Source of the DNA: Sipunculus nudus | Lineage: Eukaryota > Annelida > Sipuncula > Golfingiida > Sipunculidae | Reading direction: 5' to 3' | Assembly: GCA_026874595.1 (NCBI GenBank) | Contig: CM049310.1 | Span: forward strand, 77,679,056-77,743,055 | Length of the DNA stretch: 64,000 nt | Shown: in pieces, positions 15,001 to 29,507 of the stretch | How the letters are laid out: the number at the start of each line of letters is the position of its first letter | How positions within the stretch are numbered: position 1 is the stretch's first letter | Notes under the pieces: generated by a model | The model's database searches: none | The model's input: only the letters and a program-made list of their open reading frames with translations | Told to the model about the DNA's origin: nothing | Translations under genes and position numbers: made by a program

Positions 15001-18000
15001 AAGGAACAATCGACCTCTTGTATCGTACGAGTTTCGGGACATGCAGAAAGGGTAATCCCTCATAGTGTCATGGGAATTGAAGTACATTTACCGTACGGAT
15101 CAGAAGTTTGTGTCATTGAACTATTGAAACGAGCTGTCAAAGGAAATTTGATTGTCTTCCTACCCTCATAGACCTTACTCAGGAATCCCCAATCATTCAG
15201 GTAGCTAATTCTGGATAAGAAGATCTTTGGCTTAAGTTAGGAAAACGCATTGGATTCGCCCAACAATTTCAAGAAGTCGTGTCTCGTAGGCAAAAAAAAT
15301 CCAGCTTATCCCCACAGCCTAAAGCTTTGAAATTACTGTGGAGAAACATTGCATAACCGTAAAGGCCGATACATCTCTTTGATAGATTTATCACAATTTA
15401 AGGGTACCACAGACCAGTTACAACAAGCAGTACAACGCATCAGGACAGCCGACGAGGGACTTATATGTCAACCTTACCGTCGAACACCTCCAGGCCTCTT
15501 AGACGAAGTCCGGAATCACTTACTGACTTGTTGAAACAAGGAATTATCACTGAAAGTTCTTCTGCTTATGCAGCCTCAATAGTGATGGTAAGACAAAAAT
15601 CAGGTGATCTACGGATATGCAATGATTATCAAAAGCTCAATCTTAAGATGGCAAGGGATGCTTTTCCCCTACCCCGAATTGAAGAATCTTTAAAAGCTAT
15701 GGGAGGGACACAAGTATTCTGTACCCTTGATTTAGCTTCAGCCTATAGTCAGGTAGAGGTACATGAACAAGACCGTCACAAGACCACATTTACAACGCCA
15801 TTTGGTTTGTTAGATCAGAACCGCATGCTCTTCGGCATTGCGAATGCACCCTAAACTTTCCTAAATTTGATGCCGTCAGTATTCAGTGGGGACATACTGA
15901 AGATTTTGATTGTTTACATAGACGATAAAGTCATTAACAGCGGTGACATAGATGAGCATTTGAGAAGTCTAGATCGAGCGTTTACCAAACTAAAAGCTCA
16001 TGGCTTAACATTGAAAGCAGAGAAATGTTCACTGTTTTGTCCAAAAGTCAAGTATAGGACACATTTTTTTCTGCTGATGGAGTTCGCACAGATCCAGATA
16101 AAACTCTTGCTGTGAAGAATTGGGCAAGACCAAAAACGCTGTATCATTGCGTACACCAGTCGAGTACTGTGAGATCATGAAAGAAAAAATTACCGATTTC
16201 AGCTGTATGAAACTTGACCTAATGGCTATGGTGTGGGCCATTGGGGAGAAATCCAGTGAATACTTACATGTTCGACCGTTTACTGTGTTCACTGACATCA
16301 ACTCTGTAAGTTACTTTATGTCAAAGTCGAAAGTTACTGCAACAGAGCAGAAATTAGCAACAACGCTCTCACGATTTGATTTCAAAGTTCAGTACCGCTC
16401 CGGTAAACACAATCAAGCAGCCGATGTTGTATCCAGACAAGAAAACCGTATCTGAGAAAAGCCTACCGAATCAGAAAACCAAATATGTTCTTCGGTTATA
16501 TAAAGAACCAGACTTCCTAGTGATTCACAGAGTGCAGTAGCAAATGAAATGGTACTACCTTAACATGTCAAAGTGATAGTGCAAATATCAGTATTGGTGC
16601 GATGAATTTTCCATCGTTCTCCACGAAAGAATAGCAAAAGCCCAAGGTAAGGATAGCAAAGTACATGTATGTATCGTCAAAGATTGGATCAAAAAGAAGA
16701 AAAACATCACATGGGGAGCAAGAAAGCAACCTACCGCCAATTTGAATTTGTTGTACCGTCAAATGAATCGTCTGTTTATTAATTATGAAAACTTGTATCG
16801 CTCTGTGAAAGATCCTATACAGGGAACTCTAAAACAGATTGTCATCCAAGAGTCTTCTGGGAAAGTTCTTCACATGTTTCATGACTAACATGGTCATCAA
16901 GATATAGACAAAACCTTAGCTGTATTAAAAGCAAAGTTCTAATGGACAAATGCAAAGTTATGTACAAGCGCATATTGAGAAATGCACTGCTTATATACTG
17001 GCAAAACCGCTCAAAGTACACACGCCTATGGGAAACCTGTTATCTAGTAAACCTCTTGAAGTCTTGGCAATTGATTTCACACTATTAGAAAAGCGCGAGA
17101 TGGTCATGTAAATGTCTTGGTCGCAACTGACTCATTCATAAAATGGTCAATAGCTGTACCTACGAAGGGCCGACAGAAATTTGATTTCATGAAGAATTTG
17201 ACCGAAAATGGCCTTACACCGAGTATAGGTGTTTCTCGGGTCAAGGTCTGACATATCTATGTAAGTGCAAAATGTCAAAGAAATATGTCAGTTTGTTTTT
17301 AATTTTAGTTTTTCAATCTATAGTTTTTAATTGGCAGTCATAGGCAAAGAAAATAGCACAATCATTAAATGAATTTGCAGATGGCTCTTCAGTCTTACAA
17401 TATCCACCAGACAAAACTATCCAAAAAGCATGGCTATACCAAACTTCAGGATAACCACTCTTTCCATCATCAAGAATTCTAAAGCTCTGGACAATTTACC
17501 AAAAATACACAAATTCTGACTTATTTTCAATTAAGGTTATGACCCTATGTTCCATCTAATGCCCAGTCTTCTTCCATTCAGAACTAAGCAAAATTTCAAA
17601 GAAATTTGTTGATCATTCTATATTTTCTGACTGATTATTTATCACTGGTTGCAGCTAAGTATAACAAGAGCTCAATACTCACAGAAAATGTCCTTCCACC
17701 GCTGTCCCTGGTGATAGATGCATCTTCTGGTAAAGGTTTCTTAGATTTGATGAACCTGAGATAAGCCACAGAACCAGATGGAGTCCCACAGGCATCGAGA
17801 CCAAGCACAGTGTCTCCCTCGAGAACTACCACTCCACAAACACAGGAAACATAGGCTCGGGCACAAGGATGATGACGAACATGGACCTGAATACACATAA
17901 CTTAAAGAATTAAAAGTGTTTATTATACTGTCAATCAAAGCCAGAAATCATGGAAACTAAATACAGTTTGAGTGTTGTGTTATTAACATATCCTATAAAC

Positions 18001-21000
18001 TGCCAAAGCTCAGCTACAGTTTGAAAGAATACCAAACATTAAGAGTTCTTTAAATATTAGAAATTAAAAAGTCTTTAAGTTAAAATAACCATACAGGTGA
18101 AGAGCTTTTTAGTATGTTTTAATAAATATTACATTGTTCTTTCTTGACGTAACCACATCTTAATATATGTATCAAAATCAAATCATATTTCTCACCATTT
18201 TATAGATGGTGCACATTTGAAAAGCCACAACTTGATTGTCAGTTGGATAAATACGGAAAATACACATGCATATTATACAAAGAACAAAACTGGATCCCAG
18301 GGAGTCTTGATAAACAAAACTTAAATGGTATGTAGAAGCATATGTTCTTACATATGCAGAAACGAGATTCATTTGTGAAGGAATCATAACTGACACTAAT
18401 CTTAACTGACACAGTTAACTTGCACATTCTATTCCAACAATTTCAAAGCAAAAAACTGTTCTTTTCATCTCAGGATAAATAGTGATATTTTAAACTGCAA
18501 GAGGGATATATCTTGTTCTGAAATGATAAACTAACCTCAAATGGAACTGATAATTCACTCTTCCAGTACATAAACTGTCCTACTTCATACACAGAGTAGT
18601 ATCTGTAATAAATAACACTTCACTTTATATATTTTATGTCCCACATCTGTAAAAAATATATATATTATTACAAAGTTCTAGATAAATAAAATCTCTCATT
18701 TTACTATGTATCATGAAATTTAATCCAAAAGAACTTAATTTTTTACAATAACTGGTCACAAACTAAAACATATCGTCCTGTTAAAATAATAAATGCTGGT
18801 AATAAAGAGGCTACTATTTAGGTCACCGAAGGAAAGCTTCCCCCCCCCCCTTACACTGGGACCCATGTTCACTGTGCTCAGCTGAAGTTGTCCATGTAGG
18901 TAAAATTCTAAAATAATATCAAATGGAGATAAAGTGTTGGTTAAGTGGTCATTAAATGGTAGGAGTTAGAACACCCTTGTAGATACATACTGGATATGAA
19001 ATTTAATTCAACAGTGCTTACAGGAAAAAAGTTTATTCATAATTTATCATTACTAAAAGAAAACAGGCAAAGAGATTGAAAAACAAAGCAAATCACTTTA
19101 ATTCCCATTATGCTTAGTCATGAAAATAATGAACAAATGTATGCATTAGATCCTCATTTTCTTTTTAACATCAAGTTTATAAATTTTACCATAACTTTAT
19201 AGTATAATATATATTTGAATATTTAAGTTGATTCACAATTCGAAATTGCATCAACACTTATTGCTAATACGGTAATCTCACATTATGCACACAAATTTTA
19301 AATTGCATCTTTACTTATCCATGATTTGGCTACTTGTTTTTTTTTGGGGAGGGGATCATGAGAATAACTGTACACCTATGACAGATAGGGTCCTCAACCA
19401 GTCTTGTATCACTAATAAGGTTACCCAGGCAGGGCTGTAGTGACCAGAAGTCAGCAGCCTGGAGCTTGACAATGCAAAGGAATACAACAGAGCCTTAGGG
19501 GACCTCAATAACTAGCCACTTTGTTAATTTGTAAAATACCTATGTGTACCTGCTTTGAAAATTAAATCAAATGTACTTACAGAGGAAAACATGCCATTGC
19601 CAAAGTTGGACTAAAGATAAGTTACGTCCCCAGTCCACAGGTGCAAGGACTTGATGGTGTGTGCGTGTTTTTTTTTTTTATTGGGGGGGGGCGGTATGTT
19701 GGGGGTTACAACATCTCTGTTTATACATAGAAAATCACCAAATTCAACGATGCTTACAGGACTTCAATATTTAGCCTCATGTTTGAGCTTTTATTTTCAA
19801 ATTTCAGAATTTAACAGATTCAATCCTTATGTGTACCTGCTGTGAAAATTAAATAAAATGCACTTACAGGAAAAATGTGCCATTGTCGAAGCTGGGCAAA
19901 ACATAGGCTACGGATTTTTTTATTTATGCTAAAAACTTAAACAATTTGACCAAATTTAGATCTTATCCTGGTTATACGATTGGATCTTGATTAAATAAAG
20001 TTATATCCCTGAAAAATGTCTCTAGCTTCAACAATTATCATGTTAAGCGCGTAAATATCTTTCCTGATTTTTTACAAAGTTCATTATGTTTTTGCCCATT
20101 TCTTTTATATATTATGTAATGTTGACATGATTTCTGGCTTGTACATAGGAACTACATTCGGAAATATTTAAGGTAAATATGGAGAAGAAACAGACAAGTG
20201 GTTTTGATATTTGGCGGTCCTAAAGTTTTATAATAGGTTTTTTTATGGAAAAGTGGGGTTTTCCTTAATTTCTCGAAGAAACGAAGTTGCAGTGACCAAG
20301 TTTTCAGTCTGGTAGGAAACCTTGGGACATCTAATGGACAGAAGAAAGAACGGACGTACGGACGACAACAATGGACCACGACTATAGCTCAGATGACTTG
20401 AAGTCAGCTGAGCTAAAAATAACTAAATTCAGATCTTATTTCAGGTATACGATTAAGTCTTGATCAAACATTGTCATATCCCTTAAAAAAGTCTCTAGCC
20501 AACAATTATCATGATAAGCGAGTAATTTTCTTTCCTGGTTTTATACTAAGTGCATGATGTTTGTGCCCATAGCATTTAAAAACTATGTAATACTGACCTT
20601 ATTTGTGCCATGTTCATGAGAATTAGATAGGGGAATATTTATGGTAAATATGAAGAAAAACAGATAAGTGGTTTTGATATTAGGCAGACCTGAATAGGTT
20701 TTTGTTGGAAAATTTAGTTTTTTTTTATTTCTAGGAGGACAAAGTCGCAGTGACCCAGTTTTCGGTTTGGTAGGAGATTTTGAGGGTATCAAACAGTATG
20801 TCGAATTTTGGATTGATAGGTCTAACGGTTTCAATACATGTAAATCTAACAGACGGAGGGACGACGAACAATGGACATTAACTATTGCTCAGATGAGCTA
20901 AAATAAAAACAACATGCTAATGAAACAGTCCCCCCCCCCCAGCTCCTGATCAATAATTACTTATGGCAATATGATCCACATTTCTAAAATACAGTGACTT

Positions 21001-24000
21001 TCTATAGTCTCTAACTTTCTGAGCATCATGTGCCAAAATCCTATGTATGGGAATCATCCTGAAAGGTGTAGGTTGACAAGTCACATCCTACAAATATGTT
21101 ACTTTTAATATATTTTATATAGAATCAGAAAATACAAAACTAATGGGTGCTTATGTTTATTGTCTGTGAGAATAGCCTGTGGCTAAAGTTACAGTGTTAA
21201 AAAAAGGAACAAAAAAAATAAAAATTTCAGGATTCATAGAAGACATGCCCAGGAACCCCCTCGATTTCATAATAGAGGGTTCCAAGGAAAATAGATACAA
21301 TCTGTACCCTGTCTGTCTGGGTGCTCAAAATCATGTTTCTGATCCAAAGCTAGCAGAATATAGGTCACCATGATCCAATTTCAGATTTCCCAGAAGAATT
21401 GCCAGGGATTTCCCTGAATGTCATGTTAGAAGAGTATAGGGCTAATTGATACAATTTGTGCCTTGTCTGTCTGGGTGCGCTAAACCATTTTTCAGCCCAT
21501 AGGTAACACAATATAGGTCACAATGACCTAATTTCAGGTTTTCAAGGACCCTTGACTTGGACCTTCCTGAATTTTATGTTAAAAGATTCTAGGCCTAATT
21601 GATACAATTTGTGCCCTGGTCATGATTTGCCTAGGACCTCCCAGGATGTTGCATTACAAGATTCTAGGCCTAACAGATATGATTTGTGCTAATCTGACGT
21701 TCAGGAGGCTCAAAGTCAGGTTTTGTCTTTTAGGTCAGAAAATGTAGGTCACCATGAGCTAATTTCAGGTTTCCAAGGAGATTTGCCTATAGCCTCCCAG
21801 GAAATTGTGTAAAAAGATTCTAGGATTAGGGTGTTCATATGAAATCCTTTTTCCTTTAGGTCACAGAATATAGGTCACAGTTACCTAATTTCAGGTTTCT
21901 GAGGACATTTGCCTAGTACCTCCCTAAATGTCATGTTGGAGGATTCTAAGCCTTATGGATAATATTTGTGACCCATCTGACTGTCTGGGGGCTCACAATC
22001 ATGTTTTCGGCCCAAAGGTCACAAAATATAGGTCACCATGACCTAATTTCAGGTTTCCAAGGAGATTTGCCTAAAAACTCCCAGGATATTGAGTTAGAAG
22101 ATTCTAGGCCTCACATATATGATTTGTCCCCATCTGACATTCAGGGTGGTTGAAATCATGTTTTCGGCCTGTAGGATACAAAATATAGATAGGTCACCAT
22201 GAACTAATTTCAGATTTCAAGGAGGTTTGACCTCCCTAAATATCACGTTGGAGGATTCTGGCCTTATCGATTCAATTTATGCCTCGTCTGATTCTCTGAT
22301 GCTAAAAAAAACCTTGTTTTTTGGCCTGAAGGTCATAAAATATAGGTAACCATGGCCTAATTTCAGGCTTCCAAGGAGATTTGCCTAGAAACTCCAAGGA
22401 TTTCTAAGCCTCACAGATACTTTTTGTCCCAATCTGACATTCAGGGTGCTCATATGATTTCTTTTCCCTATAAGTCACAGAATATAGGTCACAGTGACCT
22501 AGTTTCAGGTTTCCAAGGACATTTGCCTAAGATCTCCAAAAATGTCAGATTAGAGGTTTCTAGGCCTAATAGATACAATTTGTGCCCTGTCTGACAGTCT
22601 GGTTGCTCAAAATCATGATTTTCGGCCCGTAGGTCACAAAATATAGGTCACCATGGTCTATTTTCAGGTTTCCAAGGAGATTTTGCCTAGAAACTCCTAG
22701 GATATTGAGTTAGAAAATTCTAGTTCTCACATATACGATTTCTACCCATCTGACATTAAGGGTTCTCAAAATCATGTTTTCGGCCTGTAGGTCACAAAAT
22801 ATAGGCCACCAGGTCCTAAATTTACGTTTCCAAGAAGATTTGCCTAGGACCTCCCTAAATATTACGTTGGAGAATTCTAAGCCCTATCGATTCAATTTGT
22901 GGCCCGTCTGACTGTCTAATGCCAAAAAAACCTTGTTTTCAGCCCGAAGGTCATAAAAAAAAAGGTAATCATGACCTAATTTCAGGTTTCTAAGGAGATT
23001 TGCCTAGAAACTCCCAGGATATTGTGTCGGAAAATTCTAGGCCTTACAGATACGATTTGTCCCCATCTGACATACAGGGTGCTCATATGATATCTTTTCC
23101 CTATAGGTCACAGAATATATGTCACAGTAACCTAGTTTCAGGTCTCCAAGGACATTTGCCTAGGATCTCCCAAAATGCCAGGTTAGAGGTTTCTAGGCCT
23201 AATGGATACAATTTGTGCCCCGTCTGACTGTCTTGGTGCTCAATTCATGTTTTCGGCCCTTAGGCCACAAAATATAGGCCACCATGACATAATTTTTTGT
23301 TTCCAAGAAATTTTTCACAGGACCTCCCTGGTTGTACAGGTAGAAATTTCCCGGTCTAACAGTTACGATTTGTGACCTGTTAACGGACGGACGCCGGACA
23401 AAGGGTGATCGCTATATCTCAGATGACTTACAGTCAGCTGAGCTAATAATGAAAGCTGCGTATCCTAAACGGTCACAAGTATATGGTAGTGATACAAAGG
23501 TGGGGATGGGGATGGGAACCCCACTTGTTCAACATATAGCTGTTACTGATGCGCGTGGCCGTCAATGTTACAAGACCAGGTTGACAATAGAAGTCTTTAT
23601 TTAACGTCAAGCGATAACCGCCGAGACTAGCTACGTGGGCATGCACGATACAAGAGTTTTGATATATATTTATATATCCATTGTTCGGCATTTCGTCTTA
23701 AAATCTTTTTCTTATTGGATGAACTAAAGTAGGTAACATTTAAGTTAGAGTTGGAAGTATACTTTCTGATTTTCCTGTAAATTGATATAAGCAAAGTTCT
23801 CTGGAAAATCCCATGTGCAACTCCATATGAACTTTATATAGTTGATGGGTTCGAGATGGGTGCGCATGCGTTGAACTGACTGGTCATGAAAAATTATTCT
23901 CTCGCTTTTAACTAATTTTTTCCTCGATATTTATCAATATTGACGCTCAACTCCTGTAATATAGTAGGGAATATGTTTAACTTCACATACGCTGATGAAC

Positions 24001-27000
24001 CAAAGGAAGAATTGAACTCACCTCACAGTAAGTTCGCTTTAAATTAGAACTTATTATTCGCCACCCTTGAGTGACGAGAATCGTCGCCTAGGTTAACTGT
24101 GCTACAACCTAGGGCCAAGGACTATAGCCTAGGTTCTTGGTCTTTGACTGTATTCGGACTGTATATTACGACTGTATTGACGACTCTCACCATCGTGAGA
24201 TCTCTCTGTCTCCTGATAAACGCCTGCAAAATTTAATCAGTCGCAATCGTTTTCAGAGGATGATATGTCAGCTGAAATCAAGCCTCCATTCGACTCGGCC
24301 GTCGGTGATGACGTAACAGACTTGTTTTCCGACGACGATCCATCCGAACCTCGAACGGTCTCATCGTCAATTCAGACTACTTACCAACCGCCTGATGTAA
24401 CTGTATTTGGAGACTCAATAATCAAAAACATAAACTCTGCTTCCCTTATTGCATCAACCAAGGCACGGGTAACTGTGGACTCTGGTACATACACAATTGA
24501 ACATGCATTAAAAAAATCAAATCTATAAATATAAATAACTTATAATACATATAGGTACCAACAATGTCACGCTGATATCACCATCCGCAAATTACGAAAA
24601 CTGGTAACAGTTATTCAACAGAACCCCTTTGACAAACAATGGCCTTCACAGGTTTATTCAGGAAGTATAAAACTAATATATGCTGCCCTTGAACTCTTAC
24701 AAACAAATATGGATGGTCACTCTTAATAAACGATGACCTTGGCCCTTCAATTCTTAAATCTGAACAACTAAACCTGAATAAGAAAGGTTACAAACCTTCA
24801 GGTCAAACATACAGGATATTATTGTAATGACAACTTCACTTTCATCACATTCAGAAGTGTCGGATGATTCGGTGTTATGAAGTACGTCCATGTCTCCGAA
24901 TCATAATCAGCAACTGGAAGATTTGTCCTCCTCTAAATAAAACCCCCGACGCGCCTTACTTTAACCGTATATCTAAAACTTACTTAAAGAAGTTTTATAA
25001 TAACCAAGGACTTAGTATAATCCACTTGAATGTCAGGAGTCTGCTGCCTTAAGTCGATGAAGTAACAGGCTTGTTTGAATCATCTAAGGTACACATAGTC
25101 TACCTAAGTGAAACGTGGTTAGACTCAACTATTTCTGACTCTTAATTAAATATCCCAGACTACCATATATACCGTTAAGACAGAAATAGGCATGGCACAC
25201 CTTAATTACCATTTTAAGAATAATGTACATAAAGATAAATATGTCACTATCAGATCTTATAATCGATACGAGCCCAGTGGTTTCAGACAAGCCATTAAAG
25301 CTTCCGTCACATTTCACTTTCTTTGTGATATACCCGATGCGTGCTCAGCCTAAGAAACCCTGGCGTGATGAATTCCTAACTATCTGCAATAAGCATGCAC
25401 CTTTGAAGACCTTTCGTGTCAAGCGTGACCGTAAAAATCCTTGGATTACTCGACACTTTCAACAATTAATTTATCGTCGTGAAAGAGCTGAAAAAGTTGC
25501 CATAAAAAGGCAGTCCCGCCTTATGGAACCAATTTCGCAATTCACGTAATCGAGTGATCCGCGTAATAAGAAAACTGAAAAGGAAATTTTACCATGATAA
25601 AATAACCTCATCAACCTCTTCCAAACAGATGTGGCAAACTCTTTAACACGTGATACAACCAAAATATAGCTGCAAGCATAACTCTGTCAGCTTCACCGCC
25701 GACGAACTCAATGAATATTTTACCTCAATCGGAGAGAAATTATCCAAATACGTTTTCCCAAGATCCACAAAAGTAATTCCATACAATGTATCTCTCTGAT
25801 TCTACTTATGAGTTTGCACAAATTAATAGCCTTACTGTTCTTAACCATCTGCAACAACTGAAAAGCAAACCTGGCCTTGACCTATTAAACATGTCTGACA
25901 TTTTGCTTGGTGATGCCGCAGAATTTCTCACTACTTCTCTTACGCATACTTTTTATCCAGTCTGATGATAACCAATCAATTAGTATAGGTAATTGTATTA
26001 TTGCGAGTGTTGAAGATGTTCATCATTTTGGCACTGAAATCGACCGCCATCTTTTATGTAAGAATCAGACAAAAGTTTCAATAAAGGACGTTGTCCAATA
26101 CGAGGTATTCCCCTGCGGTTACGTGGTCATGGCTGTTGAGTGCCTGGATAAGGTCCCCGACATCGTCCTCCACCTCCGCGTGTTCCACACACCGAGAGGT
26201 TCATGTCTGCCACATACGGATCTAAACTGACTTAATTAGTTAGCCAAATTTACGCAATAATTGGGTCTATTGTACAGTTAGAACAATACGCATCGCTACA
26301 TTTCACGCCTAACTGAGCATGGTGCTGTGTGCACGAGCCCGACTTCTGACATCAAAGAACAACATACCGGTCGGATTGTCAAGTCAGAAAATACGTCGGT
26401 AACCTTGTTTGTGTCGGGATATGTCATTTCGGAGTCGGAATCCAAGGCTGTCGGTTTGTCAAGGCTAATTTCTTTGGGTCTCGTTCGTTAATTGCAAAAT
26501 ACCATCGGATTGCAAGGTTTTCGGATTGTTAAGGGTCGGAATGTAAAGTCACGACTGTATATATGTATCAATGGACTCGCATTTTCTTATCTTTTTAAGA
26601 ATTTTACTTTTACCTGTGATGTTCATCAGTATTACACTCGTTTACCAGTAAATACCCATGTAAATCTTCCGAAACCACGTACAGAAATCCTTAAAAAAAT
26701 CATCCTTTTATGCAGGCAGTGTTCTATGGAACAGCCTTCCGACAAAACTGAAAAAAATGCCAACAATCTAAAGAGCTTTTAAAGGCTAGCGCGCTCATAT
26801 TTCCTTGCATATAATACCAAGGTAGAATCCTTTCCTTTCATTCTCTACTCGATTAGCTAAATAATACTAATATTTGAGCGTCATCTAATTTTTTATTGCT
26901 GTACTTATGCGCATCTTATATAGACTTTTATATATACATTTCATTTATATTGTACACAATAATGCTTAATTTGTATTTTAACCTTGTTTTATGTATTTAG

Positions 27001-29452
27001 CAACTCTGTTGCATACTTTTTATAACAAAATTCGACCACATATATTGTACTTCAACTTTAGCTGTGTTTACTTCACCCCGTTTTCGCATAATATTCTGTG
27101 ATTGTATGATGTCATTTTAGTTTTATGGACTTATTGAATATTGTATTTTATTGAGATTTATCTATGTATTACTGGGCCCTTCTGTAAAATAAATTTTATT
27201 CTGATAAAGGCTACACTGGAAGATGTATTTAATAAATAAATAAATATATGAAGTTAACATATGATGTCACTGAAATAACCAATTTTGTATGATCTCTCAA
27301 TTTAGATGTACTGGCAGATCTGATTGAACTGTAATTATTGATCTACGTAATTACTGTTTTTCTAACTCACAAAGCAATGTACCAAAAGCAATAAATAATC
27401 CTGCCTGTAAATCCCTAAACCTGAACACAGAAACTGTACCGAGATTGCTGTATGGAATCATTTAAGACAAATGCATTTATAATGCATTTTAAGTTTTAGT
27501 TTGATATATTTAAAGTAACCACTCCTTAACAACAGCCTGAAAGTAAACAGCCTGAAATTTGTCACAAAAACATTCTTGAAAGCAGAATCAAACTGCGACA
27601 TCTTACATTAAAAAGATGGAAATTCACTTGCCTGCCATCAAAGGTAGTAATACGTGGGTCTCCACTCGATCTACAGATAGCAACCGCCCTATCACGCACT
27701 TCTGTCTGTCAATCAAAAGGCAAGTGATAATGCTAGTTTGTCAAAATGGCAAGTGACCAATGAGTTATAATGCTGGTTTGTTAATCTTTCCATGAAACAC
27801 CTGGAGTCACTTGTAGTCGGTACACCGTACTTTCTCAATTTTCAATAATTGTTAAAAAAAGCATGTAAATCAATATTTTAACTTCTTCTAGAGTCCCTTA
27901 AATCACCCAAACCAGGTGTTATCTTTGATGTGGATAAATAGTGGTTTACCTGCACTGAAAATTTACTAAGTTAATCCTGGAACAAATAATGATGCTTGAG
28001 GCATTAATCATTGCTGAAACCTTGGTATATCACTTATACAATAAATAATTCTAACTTTTTTACCATCATTTAGTAGCACTAAAGGGAAAGGATAGGAGCG
28101 AAACAGATCAATTAATTGGGACTGCCTTTATGAAGCTGATGTGATGGAATGAGAGTCCCAGTTAAAAAATTTCTCTGACCCAATCCCAAACAAATATAAA
28201 CAATTAAATAAAAAGAGTTTTGTGATAACCTTTAGATAGAGATAATCTTCGAATAATTATGCCATATACTGTTTAAGAATTCAATCATCCATCTGTGCAA
28301 AATATGTGATTCAGCACATAAAAAAAGGCAACTATTTACCACAAGATCTGGAATTTTGTATCTATGCCAAAAGCCTCCAGGGGAATCAAATCTGGAGAAA
28401 GTCAAGCGGCCAGCAGCATCATTGTAGACAAAAGGACCAGACATGGCAGCCACCATGACAGGGTTCTCATCTGAGTATGTCTCTCTCTCGTCTTTGGTTC
28501 CACCAACTCTGACAGAGACTTTACATTCTGCATCCAGGGCAGGTACTTTCAGCTTCTGACGTGCAGTGAGAAAGCCAGAGCTGACCATTCTGGCTGACAG
28601 TTCACATGGGCTATCTACTGTGCCACATACGATTGGCAAGGTAGAATACAGCTTAAAATTAGTGGGATCCAGGGAATACTCATTTACACGGAACAGGTTT
28701 GGTGGAGTCATACTGTGAACCACCTGAAATTAATAAACAACTGTTTCATATTGCAAAGAAACAATTATAAATGCAATGTAGAAACTCGCGAAACAGTAAA
28801 TATTGCGCATTGCGATACAGTTTTCAATTATCGAAATTATCTTTATATTTTGTTAAACGTGCTAAGACTGCTTTATTTGTTGTTCTAGAAAAATTATGTC
28901 TATGTTACAAAATTAAACATCTGAAAGGGATGGGTTTAATGACAGGCTTAAGGTAAATAGCTTTCGTGTCATTAGATGTTTAGTAAATAATGTTTATGCC
29001 GGCCTGATATACAAGGGATCAAAGGTCCATCCCAGGAACTTTGTTCGCTCAATGACATATTGGTATACGAGAAATAGTTCAATACAACAAAAGAAAGAAG
29101 TTCTCAATACAGTCATAATAAAAATCATTCATTAATATTCTTTCCTTACATATTATGATAACTGCATTAAGAACAAGTGTCAAGTTAACAGTGTTCAGAA
29201 TTGTATGTGGTTCACGGCTATGATTGTACACACCACCTTTACCTCTCTGTGTGAAACTATAGTCCCGAATTTTCAAACTGATAATTTATTCACACATGCA
29301 AGGCCTTAAGAAAACTTTTATATTTAAAGGACTCTTTGACTAAAGCCAACAACAAGAAAGTGCTTTACTTAATACATTGGTATGTAATATTGTCCTATTT
29401 TATGTTAAATTAACTTTAAGTCATATTTAACATGATAACAAATGATTAATAA

Positions 29453-29507
<55 letters not shown>

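Larger units (their letters stand above)
13355..17240 (+). mobile_element. Decayed Gypsy-type LTR retroelement (gag-pol remnant), 3' truncated
   Basis: Domains in the usual Gypsy order appear in shifting frames: gag (13355-13969), zinc knuckle (14248-14289), aspartic protease DTGS (14676-14687), reverse transcriptase with YIDD (15915-15926), RNase H (16120-16455) and the first part of integrase (about 17020-17200). Frameshifts and stops break every segment and the element stops inside integrase. No LTR pair was found. It lies antisense to the host gene in the exon 11-12 intron. Confidence 0.85.
23740..27245 (+). mobile_element. Decayed non-LTR retrotransposon (CR1/jockey-like) with SGNH-like ORF1
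   Basis: In order: ORF1 remnant with SGNH-like motifs (24265-24830), endonuclease remnant (about 25008-25200), an inter-domain region (25223-25900) and the C-terminal tail of the RT ORF (about 26580-26790). The RT core is missing. The 3' UTR is AT-rich and ends near AATAAATAAATAAAT at 27227-27245. A TACAGT-ended insertion seems to sit at 26273-26559. It is antisense to the host gene in the exon 9-10 intron. Confidence 0.8.

Noticed and set aside
21290-23400. CRISPR-like array
   Set aside because: Units of ~155 bp are diverged throughout with no unique spacers, and the window is eukaryotic.
26273-26559. Treating the LINE interruption as reverse transcriptase sequence
   Set aside because: No RT motifs; its CGGATTGT-type repeats and TACAGT/ACTGTA ends suggest an insertion instead.
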